From NCBI GenBank assembly GCA_035578155.1, contig JAPWDM010000012.1, positions 14,080,501 to 14,144,500 on the forward strand: a DNA stretch of 64,000 bases. Reading direction: 5' to 3'. The first letter of the stretch is position 1; each line of letters opens with the position of its first letter. Origin of the DNA: Brachynemurus nebulosus (taxonomy: Eukaryota; Arthropoda; Insecta; Neuroptera; Myrmeleontidae). Under the pieces are notes generated by a model. That model worked only from the letters and a program-made list of their open reading frames with translations. It was not told the origin of the DNA and searched no databases. Shown here piece after piece: positions 46,894-57,944 of this stretch. The position numbers were made by a program, and so were the translations under genes.

Positions 46894-47706
46894 GGTAGCG
46901 GTTACACTGGATACGAATTCATCCGAAAATTTATTCGTACGAACTTATCCGAGTTAATACGAATTAAACAAATGCATACATTTAGATATGCGTGGTTACA
47001 CTGCTTACGACTCTTTCGTACGAGCTCGTACGACTTTTTGATACGACCAAAATATTTTGTTTTTTGATGCGAATTCGTACGAAAACAATGCAATGGATAT
47101 AGAAAAAATAATTATTTTTGTTGAACAAAGGCGGTCTCCAAGGGATCAAAAGCATAAATATTATCATAATAGAAAGTTAAATAAAAAATTGTGGAATAAG
47201 GTGGCAGAGGAAATGTTTAGATAATTTTTTAATTAAATATAATATAATAAAGCTAACCTAACCTAACAAAACATTTTAAGTATATGTAATGAAAAATTAA
47301 TTAGCTAAATATTGAAGCTGAAATTCAGTAAATTTTAAAATGTAATTGAATGTGACTTGCGACATGTTCAAATATTCTAAAAATTTCTGTTTGTCTTGAA
47401 AAATTTCCTCAAAGTAATTCCAGAACTCAGCTTTTTTTGCTCTACATGAATAATAAATAATTGTTTACACAGAATTGTTTGTTTTCTATAATTAGAAATT
47501 TTGAAAACGGTGATTCTAATAAATAAGATTTGGTAACTGAATCCATTGTTTGATATCATGCAATATGTACTAACGGTTTTCAATTTAAATACGAATTCGT
47601 ATTACGATTCCGTATCCAATGTAATCACACAGTCGTACGAATGAATTTCGTACGAGCTCGTACGAATCAATTTTCGTACGAATTCGTATCCAATGTAACC
47701 GCAGCC
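46894..47706. mobile_element. PIF/Harbinger-type element with MADF remnant
   Basis: TIRs are GGYWGCGGTTACAYTGG followed by ATACGAATTC, with reiterated TCGTACGA boxes inside. TTA duplications lie at 46891-46893 and 47707-47709. The interior carries a short MADF-like frame, a domain found in the second ORF of many PIF/Harbinger elements. That agrees with the TSD. No DDE transposase is left. Confidence 0.8.
47093..47224 (+). pseudogene. Truncated MADF (Myb/SANT-like) domain protein of a Harbinger element
   Basis: A 43-codon frame starts MDIEKIIIFVEQRRSP and contains YYHNRKLNKKLWNKVAEEM, matching the first half of the MADF DNA-binding domain: an acidic I-x-x-V-E start, an H-x-x-YHN core, then an aromatic helix. 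MADF domains run about 80-90 residues, so this stops halfway. It is too short for the usual ORF cut-off. It lies inside a TTA-flanked Harbinger-type element, and MADF proteins act with the DDE transposase in that superfamily. The resemblance is clear by eye, but the frame is a remnant. Confidence 0.65.
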
Positions 47707-47709
47707 TTA

Positions 47710-48497
47710 TGTAAATTATAGAATGTCATTAAAAATTTTTATTTTTCTTTGTAATTTATTTTTTATCAAAATTCGTCTATTTTTTCGAACATGGAACGTG
47801 TTCAATTTCCGTTATTTAGTCCTTATATATTATCCTTTCAATATTGCCTCAACAATTGATTGATTTTACACTAAATCGTATACAAATTTATGTGACTTTT
47901 AAATAGGATAATCCAAAACATGATTTCCAATTGGTAGTGTGGACGTATTTGAGACTATACGTATAGGATTTGTGTCGAAGATGACAATAAGCTGATTATG
48001 CGGAGATTACAGTATTGTCTGATCATAAAAATGTGACAAAAATTAATAGAAAATCCTTTAAATGTGCCTTTAAACGTTGTAAGTATATTGGAAGATATAA
48101 ACCATTTATTTGCAAGTAAAATGGGTATTTAACTTTTTTTGAGAAGTACCTAATACTGTTTTAAAAAATTAACAAAAATAATTTGAAATAAAATTATTTT
48201 TTTGCAATTCCGGGACTAAAAGACATGATTTAGTCCCTCATAATAGGGAGTAAAGTGCCACAGATTGATAAAAGTGAATTTTTAGTCCCTTGGGACTAAA
48301 AAAAAATTTTGCTCCCACTTTTAAACCAATCAGCCAGCAAGCACAATTTACAGAAATTTAACTTAAATTAAATAGCGTTGCTAGTTACCTAATTGAAAAT
48401 ACTAAACAAATTCAAACTTTTTGCATATAAGACAAACAGTAATATTGTATTATACAATTAGATTGATTTATCCAAAGTATAATTGATGGAATATTAT
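47710..48497. other. No gene seen
   Basis: AT-rich sequence containing TTTAGTCCCTCAT and TTTTTAGTCCCTTGGG near 48220-48310, perhaps a decayed inverted repeat. Nothing else recognised. Confidence 0.3.
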
Positions 48498-48499
48498 TA

Positions 48500-49384
48500 C
48501 CGTAAAACCGTCTAGACCCGGACACTTTGCACCAATATTCAAAGTAAGTAGTTTCTACATTAACCTGCTACAATAAACATTTGTTCTTGACGTCATTAGA
48601 GAGAGAAAAACATCCTCTAAACAGCTGTACCAATAAAAACTGCGGATTTCAACTTTTACTATCTCATTTTACAGGATTACTATTCTCCAGTTTTTCAAAG
48701 AAATCAAATGTGTGTCTAACTTAGACATGAAATTTTCGTCATAATTGTCATATTGTTTTAATTTTGATATGTATGTGTTCAGAATTTTATCGCGCATTAT
48801 TTAATGATGTTTGAAGTTATATTCGATGTATATATAAAAAAAATACATGCTATATACATATATCCGTTTAGACCCGGACACATCAGTTTATTGCACTATG
48901 GCCGCGATTCGCACTGGCTGTAATTTCCACTATCCATACGTTATATTCCCGCCAGAATTACGCAGTTTATGCCTCCTTCTGGTGTCATATCGTATGTTTA
49001 CTTCATAGAGAGGCATACTATGTATTGACCCCTCTCTCTTCCCACAAAATGTTTTGAAGCCTTTGACAGGTTCAAAACATCAGACGATATAAAACACTGT
49101 CCTAACCCCGACGGGAGAGATTAGTTTGCATGTTATTACATTATTTAAGGAAATGTCCGGGTCAAGACGGATTTGGAGTGTAGACCCGGACACTTACTAA
49201 TTATTTATTATTTTTTATTTTTTTTTTACTTACAATGAAACAAATGGGTCAGGGATATAACAAATAGTATACGCTCTTTCTAATGGTAATACTTTTATTG
49301 GTGATATCTATGAAGGAAACATGTATAAACATAAAATTTTACCGAAAAATGTAAAAAAGTGTCCGGGTCTAGACGGTTTTACGG
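48500..49384. mobile_element. TA-flanked element with reiterated AGACCCGGACAC boxes
   Basis: The TIRs are identical over about 29 bp, beginning CCGTAAAACCGTCTAG, with TA at 48498-48499 and 49385-49386. TAGACCCGGACAC or near copies occur at both ends and at about 48870, 49155 and 49183, in both orientations. 885 bp, no coding. Near-perfect TIRs suggest recent activity. Confidence 0.88.
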
Positions 49385-50186
49385 TACATACAATTGGAAT
49401 GACATTTAAGTAATTTTTTTTTAATATTTTTTATAATTTTAATAATCCGGAATTGCAAAAAATAGCAGGTATATACACCACAGGACAAGTATTTTTTTCA
49501 TCCTTCATGTGATTTGTTTCCCTCGAGCCTTTACTGGCCCTCTGGCAACAAACTTCACACTCGGGATTAAAACTCACAGTTTAGTCGCTTGGTGTATAAC
49601 ATACTATTTTAGAATTTCTATTATCACGATTTTATTAAATATCAAGAAAATAAAAATTTTAATTATTTTTTTTTTAGAAGATAGGTTTGTTATTCAAAAT
49701 TCGGCTTAGCATACTTACAATTAGATCTATTAATTGTATCATAAATACCGTCGCAATAAATACTTATATTGTAAAGTCAAAGACTTTTGTAACTTCCATA
49801 AAATTCGAGCAGTCGAGGTTATTAGGTAAAAAGAAAATCTTCCTAGAAACCTTCTAAACTATGTCAAAGCTACTACTGAATCGGCGTTACTCAAAATCCT
49901 ACTAGGTAATGATTTAATGAAGATTTAAAAAGAAAATCTATTTATTTCGGTCAACTAAAACCCAAGCTAGAAATAGTGATGAGCAAAATTATTCTTGGTC
50001 TTGCAGTCTTGTCTTGCAAAAAATGCAAGACCAAGACCAAGACTATGTATACCAAAAGCAAGACCAAGACCAAGACTATAAGTATGGCTGCAAGACCAAT
50101 ACGAAGACTCGAGTGAGCAAGACCAAGACAAAAGTAAGAAAAAAGGAAGACTCTTGCTAAACTGTTTAAATAGTTTAAAAGTATAA

Positions 50187-51146
50187 CACAGGCCAGCGAC
50201 TAAAAAACTTTTTTAATACTTTAACCATATTTTTATGGATTTTAGTGTGCTGAATCTGAAAATAACAATAAAATTGCTGTATCACCCATCATTTTCCTAC
50301 ATTTTACATCATAAGCCTTTATATTCAAAAAAATAGTTCAGAAAATTAATGCAATCAATATAATACTAAATATGCGAAAGCCAGCGATCCAATATCTTAT
50401 AATGAATATAATATCTTATAATTCCAATATCTTTGCTCAAAGTTCCCGCATTTATCAGAAGCAAAGTTACAAGAGGGCGTCTTCATTGGCCCTGATATAA
50501 GAAAAATGATGTTTGACTCTGAGTTTGAATTACATATAACAGTGAAAGAGAAAGACGCTTGGATTGCTTTCAAGGAAGTTGTTAACAAGTTCTTGGGTAA
50601 CAAAAAAGACTCAGACTATAATATAAGCATTGTATCTCATATGCTTGATCGCTTCAAGAATTTGGGATGTTTAACGAGCTTAAAGGTTCATTTTTTAAAC
50701 AGCAAGCTAGACTACTTTCTGGACAATTTAGGAGCTGTCAGTGAGGAACAAGGAGAACGTTTCCACCAGGATATCAAGATAATGGAAAAACGCTATCAGG
50801 GACGTTGGGCACACAGAAGAAAAAGCCACATCCGAAGCTTCAAAGAAAAGAGAGAAAGAAAATATAAACCCATGGACTCTTAGAACCTTCATAAAACTTA
50901 GTATTAGGAATAAAAATATATTTTATGTGTTAAAATAAAGTTCTGTTTGTCTTGTACAAGTTATTTTTTCTCCACACCTATAGAATATTAGCATATTTCA
51001 TTAAATCTGACATAGCCAAAATGTGACAAAACTGTGGGTGATACAAAATAATGAAATTCAAATTTGGATTTAGCACCCAAAAAAATATAAAGATTACCCA
51101 TTAACATTAAAAAAGTTTTTTATGACCTTAATTTTGCAGGCCTGTG
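50187..51146 (+). mobile_element. 960-bp TIR element inside a CAAGAC MITE
   Basis: Ends read CACAGGCC...GGCCTGTG. A further shared inner block (TAAAAAACTTTTTTAAT) is offset by an indel. TAA flanks both ends (50184-50186 and 51147-51149). The uninterrupted paralogous copies read AGTATAATTAATACC here, so exactly one TAA was duplicated. It carries a truncated arthropod repeat protein. A 3-bp TAA duplication could fit Harbinger or CACTA types, but the CACAGG end is not diagnostic, so the superfamily is left open. Confidence 0.9.
50421..50883 (+). pseudogene. Truncated multi-copy arthropod transposon protein (ERFHQDI family)
   Basis: The ATG-initiated part is 50506-50883 (125 aa). The frame continues upstream to about 50421 and reads FQYLCSKFPHLSEAKLQEGV, then FIGPDIRKMM. 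The core contains SLKVHFLNSKLDYF, NLGAVSEEQGERFHQDI and MEKRYQGRW. I recognise this signature from highly repeated uncharacterised proteins in arthropod genomes. In those, YQG is normally followed by an ADYCW-type stretch, which is missing here: YQGRW runs straight into a basic tail, HRRKSHIRSFKEKRERK. The N-terminal half is also absent. I cannot assign a biochemical function. Its place between TIRs suggests it belongs to the element's mobility machinery. Confidence 0.7.
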
Positions 51147-51958
51147 TAATTAATACCGTAAAAAGAGAAAAATTCTGATTTTAGAAGGAAAAAATTCGGT
51201 AATAAAAAAATGCAAGAAAGTGCAAGATTTTTTAGCAATACCAAGACCAAGACCAAGACTGCATTTTGCAAGACCAAGACCAAGACCAAGACTCAAACTG
51301 CTCTAGCAAGACCAAGACCAAGATTCTTAATGCAAGAACAAGACCAAGACCAAGACTGCCAAGTCTTGGTCTTGCATTTGCTCATCACTAGCTAGAAATT
51401 ACGATTGTGTCCACTTTATGGTCATTCAGTTTGCGGTCATATGAAAAAAAAACTGTCCCGTTTGCGATAAAAAATCTCTATAATAAGGAAATTAATAGGG
51501 ACAATTTAAAAGTTGACTTAATTTGTTTCGAATTTTAGTCAAAAATTTTGGTCATTTTCGATCAGATCAAATAGTTTCGAAGTTATGCCGTTTGATGGAA
51601 TTTTCGGATATACCGACAGATCAACAGACAAATACGGAACTAAAATTGTTCAGGAAGTTCTAAAACGTAAAATACGCGTGCAAATTTTTATTTTAGAGGG
51701 AAAGGAATTTTCATATTTCAAAAGTGATCACAATGCTTCCACTACTTTAGTAGCCTCGGAAGCAAATATTATACATATAAACCAAAAAAAATATTCCATC
51801 TGTCCCATCAAAAAATAAATTAATATTCTTGTTGCCTTAGTAAATTTTTTTCCGTAATTTAAGACAAAATGTTTCAGTCAAACCATTAAGAATTTCCTTT
51901 ACGCCATTAGTTATCTTATCGTTAAAATTTTAACCGCAAAGTGGAAGATACCGAAATT

Positions 51959-52158
51959 CAAGGGCGCCCATATGAAAATTTGTAGGGGGGACTGGAATTG
52001 GGGATAAGGAGAATTTTTAATATTTTGGATGACGAAACTTTTTAAACATTTTTTCCTCAAAAATTCAAGTGGCGAGTAAGAAAAAAAAAAAATTTATATA
52101 TTTTATCCTTTCACTATAAGCTAAGGGGCCCCCTTGCCCCCGGGTATAGGCGCCCTTG
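51959..52158. mobile_element. Small hAT MITE (CAAGGGCGCC)
   Basis: CAAGGGCGCCCATAT and the inverted TATAGGCGCCCTTG form the ends. The flanks CCGAAATT and CCGATATT match at 7 of 8. 200 bp, with G and C runs just inside the ends. Confidence 0.85.
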
Positions 52159-52893
52159 CCGATATTACAAACAAATTGTAACAAGACCTTTCGCCTAGAT
52201 ATGACTATGATTTGACTCGCTCTGTAAAATTAATTGTTTCCGACGAAAATTTTTAGACTGAAAGCAAAAAAAAAAAAAAAATTGCGTGGTACAAAAACGA
52301 ACTCCTCTACATATACAGATAATTTATTTTCAAAAATACCTTTTTAAGCCATTCCTTTGTTCACGACCAATATAGCAATATAGCTACGTGAAATCAAAAC
52401 AAAGCATTTCCTTTCGTCGCCGTCTTAAAGATTTAAAAACCGAAAAAAAAAGAAATATTGTTTTTACAATTTTTACTCGCAACGTCAGTCTCGTTCGTCC
52501 TCGAATTTATCATACGAGTACATACGTATAGGCGTATAGGTATGCATACATAAATAATGAAAAAAATTTTCTATTCCACTAGAGAAATAAAACTTCCGCG
52601 AAACTGAAAAAACATTATATTCAAATAAATCAAAAGGAAAAACGTTCTTGCATACTTTAAAATCCATGTATCATCAAGTCATACAGGCATAAATATAGAT
52701 TTTTGGTTGCAATACAACGCTATCTACAAAGTAATATAATTTAAAATAAGTTTTATTTTGACATCTCATTTAACTGCTTAATTGTAAGTAAGTCAGCCTC
52801 GGATCTACGATTTTTTTAGAACGGGGACAGAAACTTGAAAGTGGCGCCCCCTCTCTCCAACGTTTGACATAAATTCTCAAAAGAACTCGTAAG

Positions 52894-53306
52894 TAGTGAT
52901 GAGCAAATGCAAGACCAAGACCAAGACTTGGCAATCTTGGTCTTGGTCTTGGTCTTGCATTAAAAATCTTGGTCTTGGTCTTGCTAGACCAATTTGAGTC
53001 TTGGTATTGCAAAATGCAGTCTTGGTATTGGTATTGCTAAAGAATCTTGCACTTTCTTGCATGTTTTATTAGCTAATTTTTTCCTTCTAAAATCAGAATT
53101 TTCTCTCTTTACGGTATTAATTATACTTTTAAACTATTTAAATAATTTAGCAAGAGTCTTGCTTTTTTCTTGCTATTGTCTTGGTCTTGCTCACTTGAGT
53201 CTTGGTATTGGTCTTGCAGCCATACTTATAGTCTTGGTCTTGGTCTTGCAAAAAATGCAAGACCAAGACAAGACTGCAAGACCAAGACTAATTTTGCTCA
53301 TCACTA
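52894..53306. mobile_element. CAAGAC hAT MITE copy F
   Basis: TAGTGATGAGC termini. The flanks CTCGTAAG (52886-52893) and CTCATAAG (53307-53314) match at 7 of 8 positions. 413 bp, orientation as copy B. The family core is recognisable. Confidence 0.93.
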
Positions 53307-53314
53307 CTCATAAG

Positions 53315-54543
53315 TATATAATCCCTTTACAAAATTCCTATTTTTCTCGTTGCGGCAATGGTAAAAACTGAAGGTTTTGTAAAGGATCAATATACAAATT
53401 GATATTTTTGTAATAAATCTACTCTGAAAGTACTACAGAAGTTGCGCAAATTTCAAATTTTTATCACCAGCCTGGAGCCCCATCAGGGACACAGGGGTGC
53501 AAAGTTCCAAAATTTGGAAGAAAGTCAATTTTCGAAAGTTTGTAAAAATTAAAGGATACAAGTTTCACAATTGAAATTTTTTTGGGTAGTTGTAGCCATA
53601 TACAGCTATACCCATAAAAATACCAAACTGTATAAAACACTCCTTCTATATAAGAAAAAAAAAAAGTTCAAAAAGTGAATTTTGCTAAATTTTAATATTC
53701 AAATTTAGGTAAAGTTTTCTTATGGAAGGGACGAAAATAGGCTAAATATGGACATAACTTAAAATAAAAGGAGATTTATTATCTTTAAAATGGTTTTTAT
53801 TTCAACCTTTTAGGATGAACGGCTTATGAAATATGTGTATTGGCATCAATGGCTGCAAACACAAAAATCAGCGTAAATTGGGAAACAAAAATGGCTACCA
53901 CGCTTAAACGGTTCAAGATAATTTTTTTAAAGAAATGTTTTAAATACCTCAAATACACTAGAAACAACTGGAAGAATATTAATTTTTTCTAAAATAGTCG
54001 AGCAACCAACTTTTATTTTAGACCATTTTATCTAGATCGGCCTAGTATGATTTTGGTGCCCTCTGAAACTGACGTCCAGGGCAGGGGCCCCGGTTTGCCT
54101 CCCTCCCCCTTAGATCCAGTGCTGAAGTAAGTGTGTGCCAAAATGGTTTGGATTTAAGTAAAAATCTAAGCAAATAGTTTAATGATTTCGTTTTAACGAA
54201 ATCACTAAACTCTTGAAATCCCAATTAAAACTACGTTGACTAAGCAAATAAACCATTGAAATCAAATTTCTGACAAGGAAAACCTTTCGATGTCTGTTAT
54301 GAATTTCACTCACTTTTTAACGTATAAGTGATATTAGACAAATGTTCAAATTACTGTCGCTTAAATCCTAGGCAAAAGTTCTGCAGACCCTCTAACATCA
54401 TCTGCTATTATTCCGGAAATATCCCCCTCTCCCAAAAAATTTAGGCTAGTTAAAATCAAATCCTATGTACTGTCTAGGATTGCCTTAAAATTCACATACC
54501 TAGCATACTCAGGTGTTAATATTCTAGGTTTCGAATGTTTATA
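53315..54543. other. No gene seen
   Basis: Unassigned. Contains a GC-rich scrap near 54055-54125 (GGCAGGGGCCCCGG) that may be a hAT terminus remnant. Frames here lack domains. Confidence 0.3.
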
Positions 54544-54551
54544 CCTTAGAG

Positions 54552-54717
54552 CAGTAATTCTCAAACTGGGAGTCACAGAAACAATTGATCACAGATCATA
54601 TGTCTATTTTCTACACATTTCTACACATTTTTTACCATTTCTACATATTTGGGGCCAGTCCTTTGAAATTTTTAAGTGCAAAAGGGAGTCGCGAGGCAAA
54701 AAGTTTGAAAACCATTG
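54552..54717. mobile_element. Small hAT MITE (CAGTAATTCTCAAACT)
   Basis: The ends CAGTAATTCTCAAACT and inverted AGTTTGAAAACCATTG resemble the widespread hAT end CAGTGGTTCTCAAACT. Exact TSD CCTTAGAG lies at 54544-54551 and 54718-54725. 166 bp. Confidence 0.92.
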
Positions 54718-54725
54718 CCTTAGAG

Positions 54726-55466
54726 AAATGATGTCTTGAAAAAATTTTTTTCCACTATCCGGAAAAACACTGAATCATGGATATGTTTTTATTATTTATA
54801 GTTTTTTTTCTTGGAATTTAAAAGGAAACTGATTCACTTTTTTGAATTGTAAAACGTTCAGTGTTCAAGACTTAATAAAGCCATTTGAGAATGTAACAAA
54901 ATTTATAATGGCTGGGAGTACAATGAAAACAATAAATGTCTCGACGTCTCGAGTGACACGGGCAGTCTTTTCGAGTCTTTTCGGGCCTTCTCGGGTGCAA
55001 GCACAGAATAGGTGTAAACCTACAGAATATTTCTTGGATTGCATAGAAGTTTCACTTCAACTACATGAATCACAAACTCATACATATTCTTCATATCTCT
55101 TCAGAAACATTACACTTACATTTTTATTGCACTCAAAGTTGTTTGGTCGTTAAATAATGCGGGAGTGGGGACCAAAATATGTATATCTTGCATGGATTTT
55201 TTTTGGGATGCGGCTCGTTTAATACAAGTGTGCCGACAAAGTTTTTATATGTTACACATCATTCCCAACTTCTTTTCAAATACTTAGCTTACTCTGCGTA
55301 TTTTAAAATCAATGCAGACAAATAAGTACCTATACGTAAGAAGTATATCTTCTCTTCAACTTGCTACGTTTTCCAATTCTTATATCATGCAAATACATCA
55401 TTCACAAAATGTGAAGAAAGCGTACAGTAAGATCACTATTATACGGTAAAAGACTTATGGAAATTG
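54726..55466. other. No gene supported
   Basis: One 103-codon frame at 54842-55153 lacks any recognised motif or homologous signature. Otherwise AT-rich intergenic sequence. Confidence 0.3.
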
Positions 55467-55470
55467 TTAA

Positions 55471-56211
55471 GGGGAGATTCGCTGAAAAAAAAAAGAAAAA
55501 AGAAATCGATTTTTTTTCTTCATAATTATGTTCCTTACAGTGTTAGAAATATTCTCCTAAAATTTTATTTAAAAAAAATGAAAAATCAAAAAGTTATGGG
55601 CATTTTAGTACACGCACTTTTCTATAATTCAATTTAAATACAAAATTTTAAATGCTTTTTTCTCCAAAGTACGTTTTTCGACATGGTTCCTCAAGTATCT
55701 CAAAAAGTATTTGAGATATTGACATAAATCAAAGTGCATATTATTCTTCGATAGATACCGTCATTTTGGCAGGAATTACGATATTTTGGTTCCGTAGTAT
55801 ATTTTCAAAATGGCGGCTGTTTATAGCCGAGAAAAAGCGGTGATTTTTGAAAAAATTATTTTCAAAATGCGATTTCTCGCTGGTTTTTATTTTTTTTCTT
55901 AGATCCTAGTTAGTGCCATAACTGTATATGTATATATTTTCAGAAAATTGTTGATTTTTTAATTTTGGTTCACTGGGGATTTCGGAACGCGAGGAACCAT
56001 CAAGGTGGAAAAATTTCGCCCTCAAAGTCGTCCTCAAAGCCATTTATATTCAGCTTATTTTTGAATTTTTAAGAATAAAATTTTTTTTTGTAATCTCAAC
56101 ACATATAGAAACAATGAAATTGTATATTTAGGTTTTTAATAAAATATTTATTTGTATAAAAAAAAAATAATAGAAAAGGTCGATTTTTGATGTTTTTTGG
56201 CGAATCTCCCT
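55471..56211. mobile_element. TTAA-flanked element, copy 2 (uninterrupted)
   Basis: GGGGAGATTCGC left end, GCGAATCTCCCT right end, with TTAA at 55467-55470 and 56212-56215. 741 bp. It aligns with 6884-7985 apart from scattered substitutions and lacks the nested CAAGAC element, so it serves as the empty-site reference. Confidence 0.88.
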
Positions 56212-56627
56212 TTAATGTCCATAGTTACTCCAATAGTTTATGTTTCTTGATACAAATCGACAAAAAATTTTGCAGATAAATCTGCATCATCTTTGTGAGG
56301 ATCCAACATGTAAAAATGGTTTTTGGTGGTGACGCAAGACGGTTTGTACTGTACCATGAACCTATACTGTGTGATATATGTTATATTTATAGACCACAAT
56401 TTACATATGGTTTCTTACAAATTAGGGATTAAACGAAAACATATCTTGAACATCAAGTCATATGTCATTCAGTGGAATTTATCGGGATTACGTGTGTAAT
56501 CGGTGAGATAATAATAAATCATCCTGTAAGCTCATATTCTGTAGAAAGTTGATTAGAGTTTATCATTACTCATTAGAGTTATTTTTTTGTAGCCTATTTT
56601 TTTTAAATTTTTTGATAAGTTTTAGTA

Positions 56628-57010
56628 TCATAACTCTTGAACGAAACGTTCTACTTTTACGAAATTTGGTGAAAATATTGGAAGTCCCAAACCGCTGGAC
56701 GAGTTCGTTAACCAGGTACGTCCGATGCCCGAAACCTGATTTTTTTGGCAATTTTCGTGAAAAAAATTTTGCCAAAATTTTTTGCCAAAATTTCCCTTTA
56801 TTCAAAAGTTTTGCGACATTTTTTTACACCATTGAAACGAGGAGAAAAACCACACAAAAAAGGTCTTTAAAATTTATATATATAAATTTTAGTGAATATT
56901 ATTTTCGGTTTATAGGGACCTCAAAACAAATTTCTGCCATAGTCCCGGGCTCAAGTCGCGTCATGACAGTGGCTGTAATAGCTGAATTCCGTTCTGGAAA
57001 TTCGCTAAAA
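56628..57010 (-). repeat. AT-microsatellite family copy with short AT tract
   Basis: Contains CATAACTCTTGAACGAAACG, then GAAATTTGGTGAAAATATTGG, and only a short TATATATA tract near 56876-56887. It ends with the terminal block GTGGCTGTAATAGCTG and ATTCTGGAAATTCGCTAA. The 190-codon frame over it is not a gene. Confidence 0.65.
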
Positions 57011-57944
57011 ATATGTTTTTTCCCTGGGGTCGACATTTTTTTTCACAATTATATGTATTGCAACTATTTGCAACACAGAACTGAGACGTATGGTCAAAAT
57101 TTTTACTTTTACGGCACCTAATATCCCCATAAAAATCATATTTATAGTATTATCAATTGGGTATATTGTCTAATTGGCCAACTGACTTTCATTTATTTTC
57201 AAAAACCCTTAAGACGATCGATCGGTGGTTTAAGTGCCACCTTGAAACCGATATACAAAAATACATTTAAAAACAAAACGAAAAACACTATAGCAAAATG
57301 GATACTCTAATTATTGTAAGTATGTAACACAAAATTGACATAAAATAATAAATAGAAGTAAAATTTCATTCATAATTATTTTTTTAACACTCAAATAATT
57401 TATTGTTCTATGTCCAAAAAAATGCATATACAAAAATAAACGAAATACTCTCCCTCACACTGTCTCTTTCTAAAACAAAAACTCTATCAAACACGAAAAA
57501 CAAAAACGAAAGAATATCTTCTCTATGATTTATTTTGATAATATAAGTGTTGTAATTCGAAAATATTATTTTTAAAAATAATACATACGGCCCAAAAAGA
57601 ACATAAGTAATGTATCAATAATTATTGTTGAAAATGCACCAGCTTGAATGCATCCAATTTGAAAAACTCACAATACAACGGCACAAGACGACATCAGGAA
57701 GAAAATTTTTTTTAACTTGCATAAATAGATCTATGATATAATCTATTTATTTATAAAATATATACACCAACAACTGTAGACGATATCTGTTTACATTTGT
57801 ATGTACACCGCTGTCGTATTCCACACGGCTGTATCTTAACAAAATATGTTTTGTTTTCAACATGGTGTGCCAAGGTATAGTGAAAATTCTAACCAACGAA
57901 TGTCAAAGAATCTAGTGATTTCGTTTAACATAAAAAGACCAGTT
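57011..57944. other. No gene seen
   Basis: AT-rich intergenic sequence with no transposon ends recognised. Confidence 0.3.

Larger units (their letters stand above)
49974..51390. mobile_element. CAAGAC hAT MITE copy E, split by a second element
   Basis: TAGTGATGAGCAAA termini are flanked by exact duplications GCTAGAAA (49966-49973 and 51391-51398). The body is rich in CAAGAC/GTCTTG hexamers. A 960-bp element interrupts it at 50187-51146. Without the insert it is 454 bp, like its relatives. Same orientation as the copy at 306-781. Confidence 0.95.

Noticed and set aside
54842..55153. 103-codon frame in intergenic sequence
   Set aside because: No motif, no neighbouring exon signals recognised, and a length expected by chance in this much DNA.
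56549..57121. 190-codon open frame
   Set aside because: It overlaps a copy of the AT-microsatellite repeat family, and its second half translates the shared terminus found in four other places.
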